A DNA stretch of 64,000 nucleotides from assembly GCA_009733775.1 (NCBI GenBank), contig WOGZ01000153.1:1-64000 (forward strand), written 5' to 3'. Source of the stretch: Alectoria sarmentosa. Lineage: Eukaryota > Ascomycota > Lecanoromycetes > Lecanorales > Parmeliaceae. Below are positions 19,832-31,502 of this stretch, piece by piece. The notes below the pieces were generated by a model. It was given only the letters and a program-made list of their open reading frames with translations. It did not search any database and was not told the DNA's origin. The translations under genes and the position numbers were made by a program. Position 1 is the first letter of the stretch. Each line of letters starts with the position of its first letter.

Positions 19832-22041
19832 CCTGAAATGCAGGAGCTTAGTTGTGAGCTTGTCGTTTTCTCGTGTCGTTTCTTAAAATGATAGAAGAGG
19901 TACACAGGTTTTGTTATTGTTTTTAGAGAACAAAAGGGTGGCCGAAACCTCTCTTATGAACCCTGCACCCGATCATAACGAGTGCAGGCTTTCGAGAAAG
20001 CTCGCGTAACATCTCCGTTTTCAGCGCTATGATGTTTCCTTGTCCTCACGAACCGGGCTCCAAGCTGGCGTGCTATGCTTGACCGTCTGACCTTTTGTGG
20101 CATATTATGACAAATCAGTATGCAAGTTGAAGGTCTATACTCCCGCAATTCTCGTAGTTCTTTCGCTCAAATCGGTCGCGGCACAGTTTGGCTGACGTGA
20201 GACGGATGGCCTCCTCCAATGATCTTAGGACCTCCAGCACGCCTCTTTTCCTGGTTTCTTGAGGAATGCCACGTGTTGCTAGCTCCACGAGGACGGCGCA
20301 TCAGATTGAGCTCGGCCTGTTAGAATATTTATGCTTTTCGCATTCATCACAATCTTTTACTGTACTTGCCAAAATCAATTCCTCCTTCCAGTGGAGGAAA
20401 CGCTCTCGGCTCGCCCGCTCAGTGTAGAGACATGCCATAAACTCAACAAGATCGAAGAAATTAGCTCGGTATGTGTGTTCCCCGGCAGCACTTCTCTTTG
20501 AAATGACTAAGCCTCGCCACTTAAACGCCATGGTAGGCGAGATGGATGGCCCCAAGGTCGAGACCATCAGCTTCAGCAACCATGGCCATGGATACACAAC
20601 CTTTGACTCCCGGTGGTATGACTCAGGTGACATGATGAGCGTAATCAATCGGGAGAGGTGGGATGGAAAAGGAGAGGGTTGCGCTGAGCGATGGCTCTTC
20701 CAAGGTTCAGCGCCCGAGTGAAATGCTTGCTAAGCCAAAAACGTTTGATCTTATCAGATAATGTGCTTGCAGTCTAGCGCGAGACCGTGCAATGATTGGT
20801 GCATTCGAAAAAGGCAGTCCGCAATTACATACAGAGAAAGATGGTCTGTCCAACAGATAAACCAAGCTACCAAATTCAACGATTGCTCTTCTTGTCTACC
20901 GGAATTAATTTGAAACTCCGTGATCAAGAATGAATGTATCTGCTGTCTCTGCTTAGAGATACCTCAGATCACACATCGTCAAATGAAAAAGAGCAGAAAC
21001 GTCAAGGAAATACTCTTTTTCTGTTACCGTTCTCAAAGAGCAAGATTTTCAAAGCCGAACACTCGAACTCACACAACAACTCCGAAAAGTTCAAATCAAA
21101 TAGAGCGAACAAAGCGGGTACGGCCTTGATCATTTTCTTATTCTGGTCTCGACAAAACAATGGGACACTTGAATGCAAGATCCAATCAACATCTATATGG
21201 ATTGCGACGAGTTCACGTTTTGCTATTATCTTTTTTTTTTGGTCCCCTTTAAGAGATACTAGGAACCTTAGCAGATGAACTTACCGACCCTTTCGAAAGA
21301 AGGAAGATTAGGAAGTAATAAATTCTGGTAAAAAGGGACTAGATCCCCATATTTCAGGAACGCTTGCGAACCAACTTATGCATTGCTGTTCTGCATAGCA
21401 CGGCTCATTGCCGTGACGTTGCGGTACCTCAAGCATGTGCTTGTGCAAGGATCATACATATCAGAATTATGGCTTTGCCTTTGAGTGGTAGTGAACCTGA
21501 TACCTTGCGCCTCCTCGACGGTCTGCAACTACCTTCAGTCTCGAACAGAATGGCCAATGAATGCATGGGTGTGCCGCAAGGGAAACGAAGAATGATAGCA
21601 AACGATTCCATGTTTTGTTTGAGACTTAAATCAAGCTTCACGAGACTCCAGGTTAGAAATTTGTGGGGAAATATTGATATATCAAACGCCACTAACCCGA
21701 AACACGCTAAGCCTGGAGATTGAGAGAATCTGCAGCCATTGTCCGATGACTGACTACAAACCATTTGGCCAAGTATCCGACGATGCTGAACCACCGGGCG
21801 TGGATCACTCTACATCCGACAGCTGACTTGTTTAAAGTCTTCAGTAGGGCTATGTTCGGTCTTTCTCTAGCAGGATGGTCTACGCGCACGCCGTCGTCGT
21901 GATGAGACCGCATTTTTTTATGAGTGAAGTAAGCAGGTGACGGTATGACTTCTAAAGCCTTGGTCCTCGACGTCGCTACTATGCTCATCAGCTAGAGCTT
22001 CATCGTTTGCAGGCTGCCCCACACCAGAGGGACAACCAGCG
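19832..22041. other. Gene-poor stretch
   Basis: About 2.2 kb without a supported gene. A 115-codon minus-strand ORF (20648-20301) has a plausible helical end but no domain, start context or splice partner. Others are short and overlapping. Target-site copy AACCAGCG of the next transposon lies at 22034-22041. Confidence 0.4.
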
Positions 22042-22901
22042 GGGGCAAATTACTACTTCATACCCCAAACCTTGCGTTTATTACATTTTCAAACCCCAAA
22101 CTACTGAATCATACCCCTCACCAAAAAATGGGGTATGATTCGGTAATTTGTCAAAAGTAGGGGTATGATTCAATAGTTTGCCATCTTGGTGTAGAGTGTA
22201 GAGTAGAATATGCCAGGCACGGGTGTGGTAGCCATGGGTATGGTCGCATGGGTATAGTAGCCATGGCCAGGCATGGGTACGGTCACATGAGCATGGGTAA
22301 CCATGGTCAGGCATGGGTGTAGTAGCCATGGATGTGGTAGTCATGGGTGTGGTCGCGATAATCATGGTCAGGCATGGGTGTGGTAGCCATGAGTGTAATC
22401 GCATGGTTATCGTTCTGGAAGGCCAATCATTCGGAATCCTTTTTAAATGCGGTCGGAGGAATTCCCTTATTTTTAAGATCGCACGGTTCACATCGCGGAT
22501 CTTCTCCTTTACAATTCTATGTTCGTGTTTATTCCTTGAAGTTTCGAGATGAGTATTGAGATTCAGATATCGAATAAATAACGACCCACAGGGCTGTTTA
22601 AGGGACCACCTGGGGGGCTGCCTGGGGGACTGCCTGGGGGGTTTCCTGAAAAATGCGCTTTGGATTATGTCGTCGGAATTGTCTCTGAAAGTGCCTCAAT
22701 GTGGACTTGTACCTCCTTATCGAACCCTATCGGGCCCAAAAAAATCAAGGTGCGTACGCCAAAATGGCAAACTACTAAATCATACCCCTATCTTACTTTT
22801 GACAAATTACCGAATCATACCCCTTTGGGGTATGATTCAGTAGTTTGGGGTATGAAATGTAATTATTGCATGGTTTGGGGTATGAAGTAGTAATTTGCCC
22901 C
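22042..22901. mobile_element. Non-autonomous DNA transposon (MITE-like, probably hAT)
   Basis: 860 bp. Left end begins GGGGCAAATTACTACTTC and the right end is its reverse complement; the inverted repeat runs about 140 bp on each side (22042-22185 and 22765-22901) with few mismatches. The 8-bp sequence AACCAGCG directly flanks both sides (22034-22041 and 22902-22909); eight bases is the hAT target duplication length. Each end also contains several copies of CATACCCC / GGGGTATG in both orientations, which can form internal hairpins and may be transposase-binding sites. The interior has no transposase ORF. It holds degenerate GTGTGGTAGCCATGG-like tandem repeats (22212-22400) and a G-rich CCTGGGGG-type repeat (22605-22650). 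Confidence 0.88.
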
Positions 22902-23761
22902 AACCAGCGGAATATAACACACAGAGAAAGACGTACGCAGGATACAGTCCACAATGCAAAGTGATCAGGGGTGGGAGTCCCTGAGTTACGCCACATCTTT
23001 ATGGTTGGTTTCAATACAAGATTCTTTGCTAGCGTGTGTGGCTAGCCGGCGTAAGAAATGAAAGTACTTTTTGTGTAGGTACATAAAGCCACTTATTAGT
23101 CAACTATGCCTACTTCCTTCGCATTCTATCAATGGCCCACGCAGTATGTGGCATGTCATACGTCGAACCATATCTGGAAGTAGCTTCCACTTTTCTTGCT
23201 GCAAATGTGTTTTGTATTGAGAACGCAGTGAGGTAGCAGCGGGGCTGGAGAGTTTCATCATGCCAAGAGTCTTTTCTGACCAACCACCTCCTAGAAACAG
23301 CACACCCGCATGCACGATACCCGCTGACCCAACTATTCGGCTGAACAGGCAGTGTTCGCCGCTGAGATAGCTTATTCCTTCCACATCTCCATGCTCGGTG
23401 TGCACCTGAGACTAATATTGGCTGACGTGTCAGATCTTCAGCCTTTTCGAGAAAAGCATCTTTTCGAGGCAAAGGGAGGCACACGGTCTTTGTATAGACT
23501 CTCACTATCCTAAGCATCATCGTATATCTCTATCTCTTATCTGAATTTCAAACTCGAATGGATTTTCAGAGCCATAGCTTTGACCACTTGATGCATGAAG
23601 AGCCCTGACGCACAGCCGCTGAGCTGCGGGGTAGAAGCCTCGTTTGGTTGCCTAGCCTGAATTTTGTGATTAGCATTGCAAGCACAATCTTCTCAATCAA
23701 ATCATACTTGCGAGCTAGGCCTGTCCTATCTCACCTCCCGGCATCATGGAAGTAAGTACAG
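22902..23761. other. Intergenic region upstream of the NLR gene
   Basis: Starts with the right target-site copy of the transposon. A 136-codon minus-strand ORF (23520-23110) has no recognised domain. The NLR promoter should lie just before 23762. Confidence 0.4.
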
Positions 23762-26700
23762 ATGTCTGAGCTGGCGAGCTGTATGCCCTTCCTTACAACT
23801 GTGCGACAGAACCCTATAAACCCTCCCGAGGGTCGCTTGCTTAAGGTGTATCCTCCAGAAGGTACTAAAGATGATACTTCGATCGAGTGTGCAGTATACC
23901 GCGAGATGTATGAACCATGTCTGACATGATTTCAGTATCATTGCGATACATGGCCTTGGAACTACGACTCCTCGCACCTGGGAGTACAAGACAAAGACAG
24001 GAAGCGTCAACTGGCTCAGTGACTCGAATATGCTGCCGGATATTGTTCCTTCTGCAAGGATCTACACTTTCAGCTGGAACGCCAGATACTATGCGGACGC
24101 CTCTGTTGCACGCTTAGAAAACGTCGCAGAGGTATTGTTGACCAATCTTCAAAGCCAGCGCGACAAGGTGAAATCCCCGCAGCAATTTCCATGCCTACTC
24201 TGATCTCCATGCAGGACGATACACATTCAAGGCCTCTAATATTTGTGGCTTCGTGCTTTGGTGGTCTTGTTGTCACAAAGGTGGGGCTGTATTCCTATCG
24301 AGACTAAATGAGATCGAACTGAAATCTTTTTGAAGGCACTAGAGACTGCCAATATACATAACAGTGAGTACCGAAAGTTGGTCGTCGCTAATACCGGCGT
24401 TGTTTTTCTTGGATCTCCATTACAAGGCACCAAGGCTGGCAAAGCTGCACAATGGCAGACTATGCTTGGCGGCATTCTCAACAAAGATCCCTCTCAGACA
24501 CTACTTCAAGACCTCGATGGTAGTACCAGAGCACTGAGAGAAACCTCAGAAAGATTCGTCAGAATGGTATCAACGCCCCCGATGCAGACAATGACGATGT
24601 GTTTCTGGGAATCTCACAAAACCAACGTCCTTAAATCCGTACTTCCAGCACGGACCCTGACGCTTGGCAGCAGCATCAAGATGACTGTAAGCCATCATTT
24701 CCTCACTGCCGATCGGGCTTAATCAAGACTCGCGATATAGATAGTGGAAGAAGACTCCGCATGCCTTTTCGGACGCCCAAAACAGATTCTCGATGCGCCT
24801 CACTCCATGATGAATAAATTCTCTGGCCCTGACGATGCAAATTTTGGTCTTGTCAGTAATGCTATCAAGAAGATGGTCGGCAAAGCAAAGATAATCGCTA
24901 TCAGTCAACAAGAAGGTATCTATTGGTCTTCCCTAGCAGTATACCCGTGTATATGTCTGGGCATCGCTTACTTTCAAATAGAATTTCACCTTCACAACGA
25001 ACATTTCATGGTCTTTCGTAGACCAAGCCCTTTATTTACTGGCCGGGAGGAAGAACTGGCGAAGCTCGAGCAAGTGCTACGTCCTTCGCTCTCGAAAACA
25101 GCGCATACCGCTGTACCGAAGATATATGTCATACACGGCATGGGTGGCGCCGGGAAAAGCGAGGTCGCTTTGAGATTTGCCCATGAGAATCGGTCAGAGT
25201 AGGATTAATGATGCACGGTGCGTGTTCTTTGGTTAATGTACTTCAGGTTCTGGGGAATTTTCTGGATAGATGCGCGGAGTAAGAGCTCGATCACCAGCGG
25301 CTTTGTGAACCTCGCCCGGATGTGTGGCCATCACGATGAAAGCCTTGAAGGTGCAATATTGTGGCTTCAGAACACCTTCCACTCTTGGCTGCTAATTCTA
25401 GACAACGCTGATAACAAAGGCCTGGATTTGGCTCGATTTCTTCCAGCCGGAAGACATGGAAGTATGTTAATCACGACACGTCTCATTGAGTGCGGGAAAC
25501 ACCAGAACGTAGGAAAAGACGTTTATGAGAGTCTGAATCAGGAAACGGCTATCGAGCTTCTCCTCAAGGCTTGCGGCATTGACTCGAGCTCGCGAAACGC
25601 TGAAGAAGATAACGCTCGCGCCGTTGCTGAACTCTTAGGCTGTCATGCCCTCGCCATCATACAAGCCGGAGCAGCTATATCTGCAGGATACTGTAATCTG
25701 GGGGAGTACAAGGAAATCTTTCTGGACCAGCGACAGACTCTTTTTGAGTGCTTTCCGGGACAAGCAGGGTCAGAATACGGAGGGGTTTATGCCACGTTCG
25801 AAGTGTCCGTCACATACCTTAAAGCCCGCGACGATCAAATCGCCAAGGATGCACTCCAATTACTCAACTTTTATGCTTTCATGCATTTCACGGAATTTCC
25901 GGAAGCTGCATTCGAGGAGGCCTGGAAGAACTCGAGCAATGAAGATGTGGTTTCGTCTTCGTTATTGCCGGATGGCTCAGAGGATATCGAAAACCTCGCT
26001 CCGTGGCACGTCTCTCATCTTCCAACATTTATGCGACAGAATCCGCACAACATTAATTGGAACAAGATTTGCTTTCGCCAAGCCAGATCATTGCTTGCAT
26101 CTCTTTCGCTTGTGACGTTTGACTCGGCCAGAAGTTCGACTCGCATGCATCCTGTGAGCCACTTTTGGTCTAGAGACCGGCTGCATAAGCTGGAGGAATC
26201 GATGAATGCGGGGCTCAACGGTCTCTGTGTGCTTTCGCTGTCTATCAAGTATCCTTACGCTGTAGACATAGATCCGTTGGCGAGGCAGCTTCAGCCTCAT
26301 ATAGAATCAATCGCACACAGCTTGAAAAAGGGGGGTCACCACAACCACAGCGTCCATTTTCAGCAGTCCGTATATCGACTTGGCTATGTCATGTACCAAT
26401 CGAGTCTCGACTCAGCGCTCTTTGAAATGCTCCAGATGATCCCAATCCAGACAGATGAAACTTGGATCGGGACCCAAAATGGTCAAAATATTCAGTTTCT
26501 TCATGGTAAATCTCTGGGCAGTTTCGGCGACGCCAACAGGGCGGTAACCCTTCTAGAACAAGTCAGTGAAGCACAATTAAAGACTCTAGCCCCAGAAGAC
26601 CCGCAACTTTTAAGTTCGCAGCACGCTCTCGCAATAGCATACCTTAAAATAGAAGAAGACGTAGCCAGAGCAATAGAACTGCTCGAGCAAATAGTTCAAA

Positions 26701-27299
26701 CACGGAATGAAACGCTAAGCCCAGAGCATCATGATCGTTTGATTTCACAACACGAACTTGCTAGAGCATACCTGCAGATTGACGAGACGGCCAAAGCCAT
26801 AACTCTATTAGAAGAAATTGTGGAAATAGAAAAAAAGACGCTGAGACCAGAGCATCGAGTTCGTTTGGATTCACAACACGAACTTGCTAGAGCATACCTG
26901 CAGATTAACGAGACGGCCAAAGCCATAACTCTATTAGAAGAAGTTGTGGAAATGGAAGCAAAAACGCTAGGCCCAAAGCATCGAAGTCGTTTGACTTCAC
27001 AACACGAACTTGCTAGAGCATATCTGCTGATAAATGAAACGGCCACAGCCATAGCTCTGCTGGAATCAGTGGTAGAGATGAGGGCAAAAACGCTAAGAGC
27101 AGATCACCCGGATCGTGTGAGGTCCATTTATCTTCTTGCTCAAGGCAACTACTACGCTGGAAACTACGAGAGAGCGCTTCAGCTTGCCAGGTCAATCGAG
27201 ACTGTCGCAAAGAATCGGCCGAGAGAAGAAATTGCTGATTGGAATGCGAAACTGATTGGTTACATCCTTAAAAAGATAGATCTGGAGGAGACGAGTTGA
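23762..27299 (+). CDS. NLR-type receptor: alpha/beta-hydrolase, NB-ARC, TPR
   Basis: Fungal STAND receptor of the kind involved in non-self recognition or regulated cell death; no ligand can be inferred. Seven exons fit in phase: 23762-23886, 23936-24167, 24215-24280, 24336-24686, 24741-24915, 24982-25192 and 25247-27299, about 1070 residues. Residues ~40-290 form a lipase/SesB-like hydrolase domain (IIAIHGLGTTTPRTWEY, VFLGSPLQGTK, HSMMNKFSGPDDANF). Where GHSLGG is usual it reads ASCFGG, so Cys133 replaces the serine nucleophile. NB-ARC follows: FTGREEEL, P-loop GMGGAGKS at 369-376, Walker B-like WLLILDNAD near 434, and SMLITTR. TPR units fill ~815-1017. The start could also be the ATG at 23783. 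All introns are short with good signals, and no break is seen. Confidence 0.9.
26534..27115 (+). repeat. TPR-coding tandem repeats, 126-bp unit
   Basis: About 4.5 units of 42 codons inside the NLR gene (pattern AI.LLE..VE...KTL.PEH..RL.SQHELARAYL.I.E). The core of two successive units (about 26743-26829 and 26869-26955) is nearly identical at the DNA level, with about two differences in roughly 86 bases including silent positions. The outer units are clearly older. Confidence 0.85.
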
Positions 27300-28554
27300 C
27301 AGGCGGGGCTTTGCCTTTTCTTTGTCACTTTCCGGAATTGGTAGAGCATTGTGGACAGACTAGGGGATACTGGAAAGGATGCGTTAAGTTTTGCTCCTTG
27401 AAGGAACTCTCGGTTCGGCGCTTGGAAGATCAAGAGGCAATGATGCGAACAATGCGTTTGCAGCAAGGACTTTGCTTTCTTTTATCACTCTCAATCAAAA
27501 TATGCTTTTCATCTTCGCCCAAGTGATTATTCGTCCACAAACCCCTGACCCCAATCAACCAGCATCTTCCGTCCCATTCAACATTGAACCGCCTCCTTTT
27601 CCGCTCCTGCGTCCTGATACGCCGCCCGGCATCTTTTCCGAGCCTCCTCCCAAGTCTTTAATATCCATCCCACTCGCTTTCTCGAGATAACCTGCACTCC
27701 CCTCCCCCCACACAGCGGGTAGTGAGAGCTGCTCCCTCCCCCGCTCCGCGCTTGGTGAAATTTTTCCAATCTCTTTTACGACACTACTCATATCCGGCAT
27801 CCTCACAAGAGCTCCTGGTGAGACGCGGATCTAATTTTGGCTCAGGTGCTGGAGACGAGATGAGGCGAGGTGAGGTGGAAGAACTTGGCTGGTGATGGAA
27901 GGAAGGGGGTTGGGGAGCATTGCGCACGAAGAGAGGTGACCGGATATTGGCGTTTAAAGGTTAGAGGAGGATGTCGATTGTCGGATGACCATTAAGGCTA
28001 CTAAATCGGAGCAACCAAAATGGAGCCACCAAAATGGAGCCACTAAAACGGAACGTCAAGCTACACCAAAATGGAGCCACCAAAACGGAGCGCATCACAC
28101 CTCTGTCCAATCCCATTGACAGCATCTGCACTCATGGCGGATTCTACCCCTACCTTAAATGAGGAATCATTTTCTTCTCCCTTTCAATCTATCGCCCCGA
28201 CAGCTACGATATCGTTTTGTTTACAACATATAGATCTAGCGAAGGTAGGTATGTCACGTCTCGATAGCAAGGTTCAGGAATTTAGAGTAACAATAAACAA
28301 GGTTTTGATAAGAACTTTAATGGTAGGACGTCTCCATCCTGGGCTCAAGAAAGGTTCGTGTTTTTCGGCATTGGCACTGTTTTCGAATGAGCTCTTGTGA
28401 ATGAGTAAGGTAGATCGAATGAATCAACTCTGGCATTCTATCACTTGATATCAATATTTTTTCTTCAATCGCTTCATCATACTTTGTCTTTGTCTTTTGA
28501 CTTTATCTGAGTCTATCATACATCCCTCTCCTCAAACCTTGTGATGAAATATCC
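27300..28554. other. Intergenic; contains a short AAAATGGAGCC repeat
   Basis: Around 28013-28092 the motif CAAAATGGAGCCAC or a close variant occurs about five times, partly back to back. A Pro/Gly-rich ORF pair at 27555-27806 (opposite strands) and a 109-codon ORF at 28071-28400 have no recognisable domain. No gene called. Confidence 0.45.
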
Positions 28555-29088
28555 TTAATGCTCCTTCACAAACTCAGCACCATCCACCTCTACCTCCATC
28601 TCATCTGCAACGATGCCTCCGTCCTTGATCAGCCCAATCTCAGCATCCATCTTAGCATCTGGACCAGCTTTCTCTATTCCTAGCTTGCGCAATCTCATCT
28701 CTGCGTTTGAGACCCACGCTCCCAACATGTTTATCTTCTCAAGAAGCCTCACACATGCCTCGCTCGGCTCCTCCTTCTCCAGACATCCCGTGTCCCAAAC
28801 AAGATCTCTCGACTGCTCCGTGAATATTTTCAGCCGCTCCAGTAGAGCCTCGGGCATCACTTTTGTGTCGCGGGAGTTGTGTTCTTTAAGCTCGAGGACG
28901 AGGGCGTGGTTTTTGAGATTGAGCTCTAAGAATCGCGCGTTGAGGGATTGCTGATGGGCGACGAGGGTGTTGGTGGTGTAGTCTGTGAGATTGGTGTCTG
29001 AGAATGCCGTGCTGAGTGACTGTTGAGACGCGGCGATCGGGAGGAGATGGATGAGAGCTGCTGCGATGAGCTTGGTGATTGAGATCAT
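28555..29088 (-). CDS. Small secreted protein, paralogue 1 (unrecognised)
   Basis: 177 residues, single exon, starting MISITKLIAAALIHLLP, a strong signal peptide with likely cleavage after AAS. The mature part is helical and charged: NARFLELNLKNHALVLEL, LLERLKIFTEQSRDLV, then a cysteine pair in GCLEKEEPSEAC, a further helix, and an acidic end (VADEMEVEVDGAEF). It aligns along most of its length with the gene at 29838-30284: LLER/LLEQ, the GCL..C pair, and DAKMDAEIGLIKDGG against KADAEMGQKGG. No membrane helix and no retention signal, so presumably extracellular. I do not recognise the family. Confidence 0.65.
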   Translation of the reverse strand: MISITKLIAAALIHLLPIAASQQSLSTAFSDTNLTDYTTNTLVAHQQSLNARFLELNLKNHALVLELKEHNSRDTKVMPEALLERLKIFTEQSRDLVWDTGCLEKEEPSEACVRLLEKINMLGAWVSNAEMRLRKLGIEKAGPDAKMDAEIGLIKDGGIVADEMEVEVDGAEFVKEH

Positions 29089-29837
29089 GGTGTGTGAGGT
29101 GAGGGGTGGTTGCTAGAGGCTTGAGGGTCGACTCGAAGGCAGTTTTAGTGATCTGGTAGATAGTGGAGGTTGGTGAAGCTGATGGTTCTTGAAGGATGAA
29201 GTATTGCTCACGGTTGAATAGTAGAAATGGTGTAAATCTAGCGTGTTGAGGCTTCTGTCTTCGTCAACACGTTAGAAACAGTGATTCCATCTTCGCTCGC
29301 GAACAATGCATTACAAAAGTGTTGATTACTACTTTTTCCAGAACCAACTTCAGCGTTGGACCCCGGAGGGCGAGTCTGATAAGATTCAGCGCACCGGAAG
29401 ATTGTACGAGTGAGTATACTGTATGTGTAGGAAGGGTTCCCCGCAGGGAGGGAGAAGTCTGTTCGCGAGTGATGCACTCTCCAGGTAGCAAGGATACGGC
29501 GTCCTAAGCACTCCCAGTCCGGATAGCCCGGAGGTTGAACCCGAATGCAGGAAGGGGGGTGATGTGCGTGTAAAAAAGGGATGTACGTGTATCATGTCCC
29601 TTCGATCTTATCCAATCCGCCTTTTCCAGATTGACTTTTTCTTTACTTTTATTATTCAACTTATTGCAATGACTTGATTGTGCATGGTCGAACCAATAAT
29701 CACTTGAACTCAACGATTTCCTCTTCAGTCTCTTCGATATATTAGTTTCTTGCAGATTTAGCTCCACCTGCACGTTTCATACACGACCCTTCGCGAACAC
29801 TTCTGCCAGGCCTTCACGCCCACCCTCCTCCTATCCA
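29089..29837. other. Intergenic between the two secreted paralogues
   Basis: No supported gene; short ORFs only. Promoter of the 28555-29088 gene expected just above 29088. Confidence 0.4.
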
Positions 29838-30284
29838 TCACGGCCCAGCATCCTCCACCTCTGCCTTCTTGGCAACAACCCAACCCCCTTTCTGCCCCAT
29901 CTCAGCATCTGCCTTTGCCTTTTCGTCTAATTCCTTCTCAAAATCATACCATCGTAGCGCTTCGGTTATGATCTCTGCTTCCAATCGCTTCTCCTCCATC
30001 ACCAGTGCCAGGCACAGAAAGTCATCCTCCTCCTTATGGGCGCTCAGGCACCCCATCTCGCGAACCATGTCAGCCATTTGCTGCTTGACGGTTACCATCT
30101 GCTCCAGTAGGGACTTGGTATAAGGCTCTGTTGTCTGAGATTTATGCTGGTGAATATTCGTAATTAGTGCGTGATATTCTTTGCTAAGCTGGGTCATATG
30201 GGCGCCCAGTGTTTGCGATATGGCAACAACCGGGCAGAGTACATAGAGGGCAATAATGATGATGATTTTGACTCGTGAAGACAT
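29838..30284 (-). CDS. Small secreted protein, paralogue 2 (unrecognised)
   Basis: 148 residues from ATG 30284. An in-frame ATG at 30449 exists, but only the 30284 start puts a signal peptide at the N-terminus (MSSRVKIIIIIALYVL, then CPVVAIS). The mature part is helical: HMTQLSKEYHALITNI, LLEQMVTVKQQMADMV, then the cysteine pair GCLSAHKEEDDFLC, EAEIITEALRWYDFEK, and KADAEMGQKGGWVVAKK. Same order of features as the gene at 28555-29088 on the same strand, with low identity, so an old tandem duplication. Two Cys in the mature chain suggest one disulfide. Function unknown. Confidence 0.65.
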   Translation of the reverse strand: MSSRVKIIIIIALYVLCPVVAISQTLGAHMTQLSKEYHALITNIHQHKSQTTEPYTKSLLEQMVTVKQQMADMVREMGCLSAHKEEDDFLCLALVMEEKRLEAEIITEALRWYDFEKELDEKAKADAEMGQKGGWVVAKKAEVEDAGP

Positions 30285-31502
30285 GATTTTGACCGTGACG
30301 ATGTCTTTGATTCTGGGTATCGGGGCTGCGTGGGAGGATTTTGATGGTATGATGAATGGTGAGGGAATTTGGAGTTGCTGAAGTTCAGAAGAGTAGCCCA
30401 TCCTTTTATATATTCGAACAAGTGTCGAGCTATAAGTGATGAGCACCATGTGTTTTTAATCTGTTCTCCACTAGCAAGTGGGTCCTCCCCTCGCCGACCA
30501 ACGATTAGTCGGCTCGATATTAAGCTACTCAACAGCCTTGCTTTCCACTATCGCCAATTTTGTATATATAGTGGCCTGACACTTGCGGAATAAAAGTGAA
30601 GAGAGCAACGTGTGGCTACCAAAGAGTGCGGATCTGCGGCTAGATATCCACAAATGTGACAAAGAAACAGGCAACACGGGCGGCTGCATGGAAGGCGCTA
30701 GATTAGTCGAACGATTTTACACACTTATCTACGGTGCTGATCTGTGTGAAAGGGTCGTTGGCCTTTTCTATTTCATCTTCGCTTTCATGTCTTCAATGCC
30801 CAAGGATGTTCTCTTCCCATTTGCTGAACCCTGTTTTCCCTTCTTTGGTCAACACCTTGGGATCTATTTGGAACGTAAGATCGATGAATTTGTTGGTATT
30901 AAGGAAGGAAGAATCACCAGCGCTACTCTTAATTGAGAAAGGCGAAGCTGTCCGTTGCTAAGCGCCTGATATCCAGGCTAATTGAGCCGCTTCCTATTTA
31001 CGCGTTGTACTAGAGTTGAAGGAGGCAATTTTGACATCATTCCGGTTCGAAGGATACAGCAAATACCATACGCAATGGAACATGGTAGGGTTTGCAGCTT
31101 CCTGTCATAACGAGCGGAATCCGATGGCAAATCCTCCTTGCAGGCTGATGCGATTTTACGTCGAGAAATAGCAGGGATAGAACATGCCCAGTTAGTGATG
31201 TACTCTTTTGAGGAGATCAATGACGTTGTAATCCGGAGGATATCTCATTTTCGCGCTAATGGCCCAAGGGTCTCTTAGGGAGATGCAGAAACGAGAGTGT
31301 TGGACTATGCAGTCATCAATCCTTGACCGAATCAAACCAAGATTTACTATTGCAAAACCCTGTTTGGGGTTATCCTACCTCCGTCTAAGCAGTCGCGGTA
31401 TCCTGACAACATCTTGGGTCAGTCCATCTAACCATTCACCACTTCTTGTACTCTTCTGTCATTTTTGCGCTCAGCAATCCATCATCCCTACCAGCTCACT
31501 CG
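30285..31502. other. Intergenic region without a supported gene
   Basis: A plus-strand ORF at 30583-30936 has a hydrophobic middle but no domain or clear start; it overlaps another frame of equal length. Nothing else seen. Confidence 0.4.

Noticed and set aside
20301..20721. 115-codon minus and 82-codon plus ORFs
   Set aside because: Possible helical segment on the minus strand, but no partner exon, domain or clear start.
22042..22901. CRISPR-like array because of repeated CATACCCC units
   Set aside because: Repeats are short, in both orientations and part of transposon inverted ends; the genome is eukaryotic.
27555..27806. 83-codon Gly-rich minus-strand ORF
   Set aside because: Briefly looked like a small conserved protein, but no family, introns or start context could be supported.
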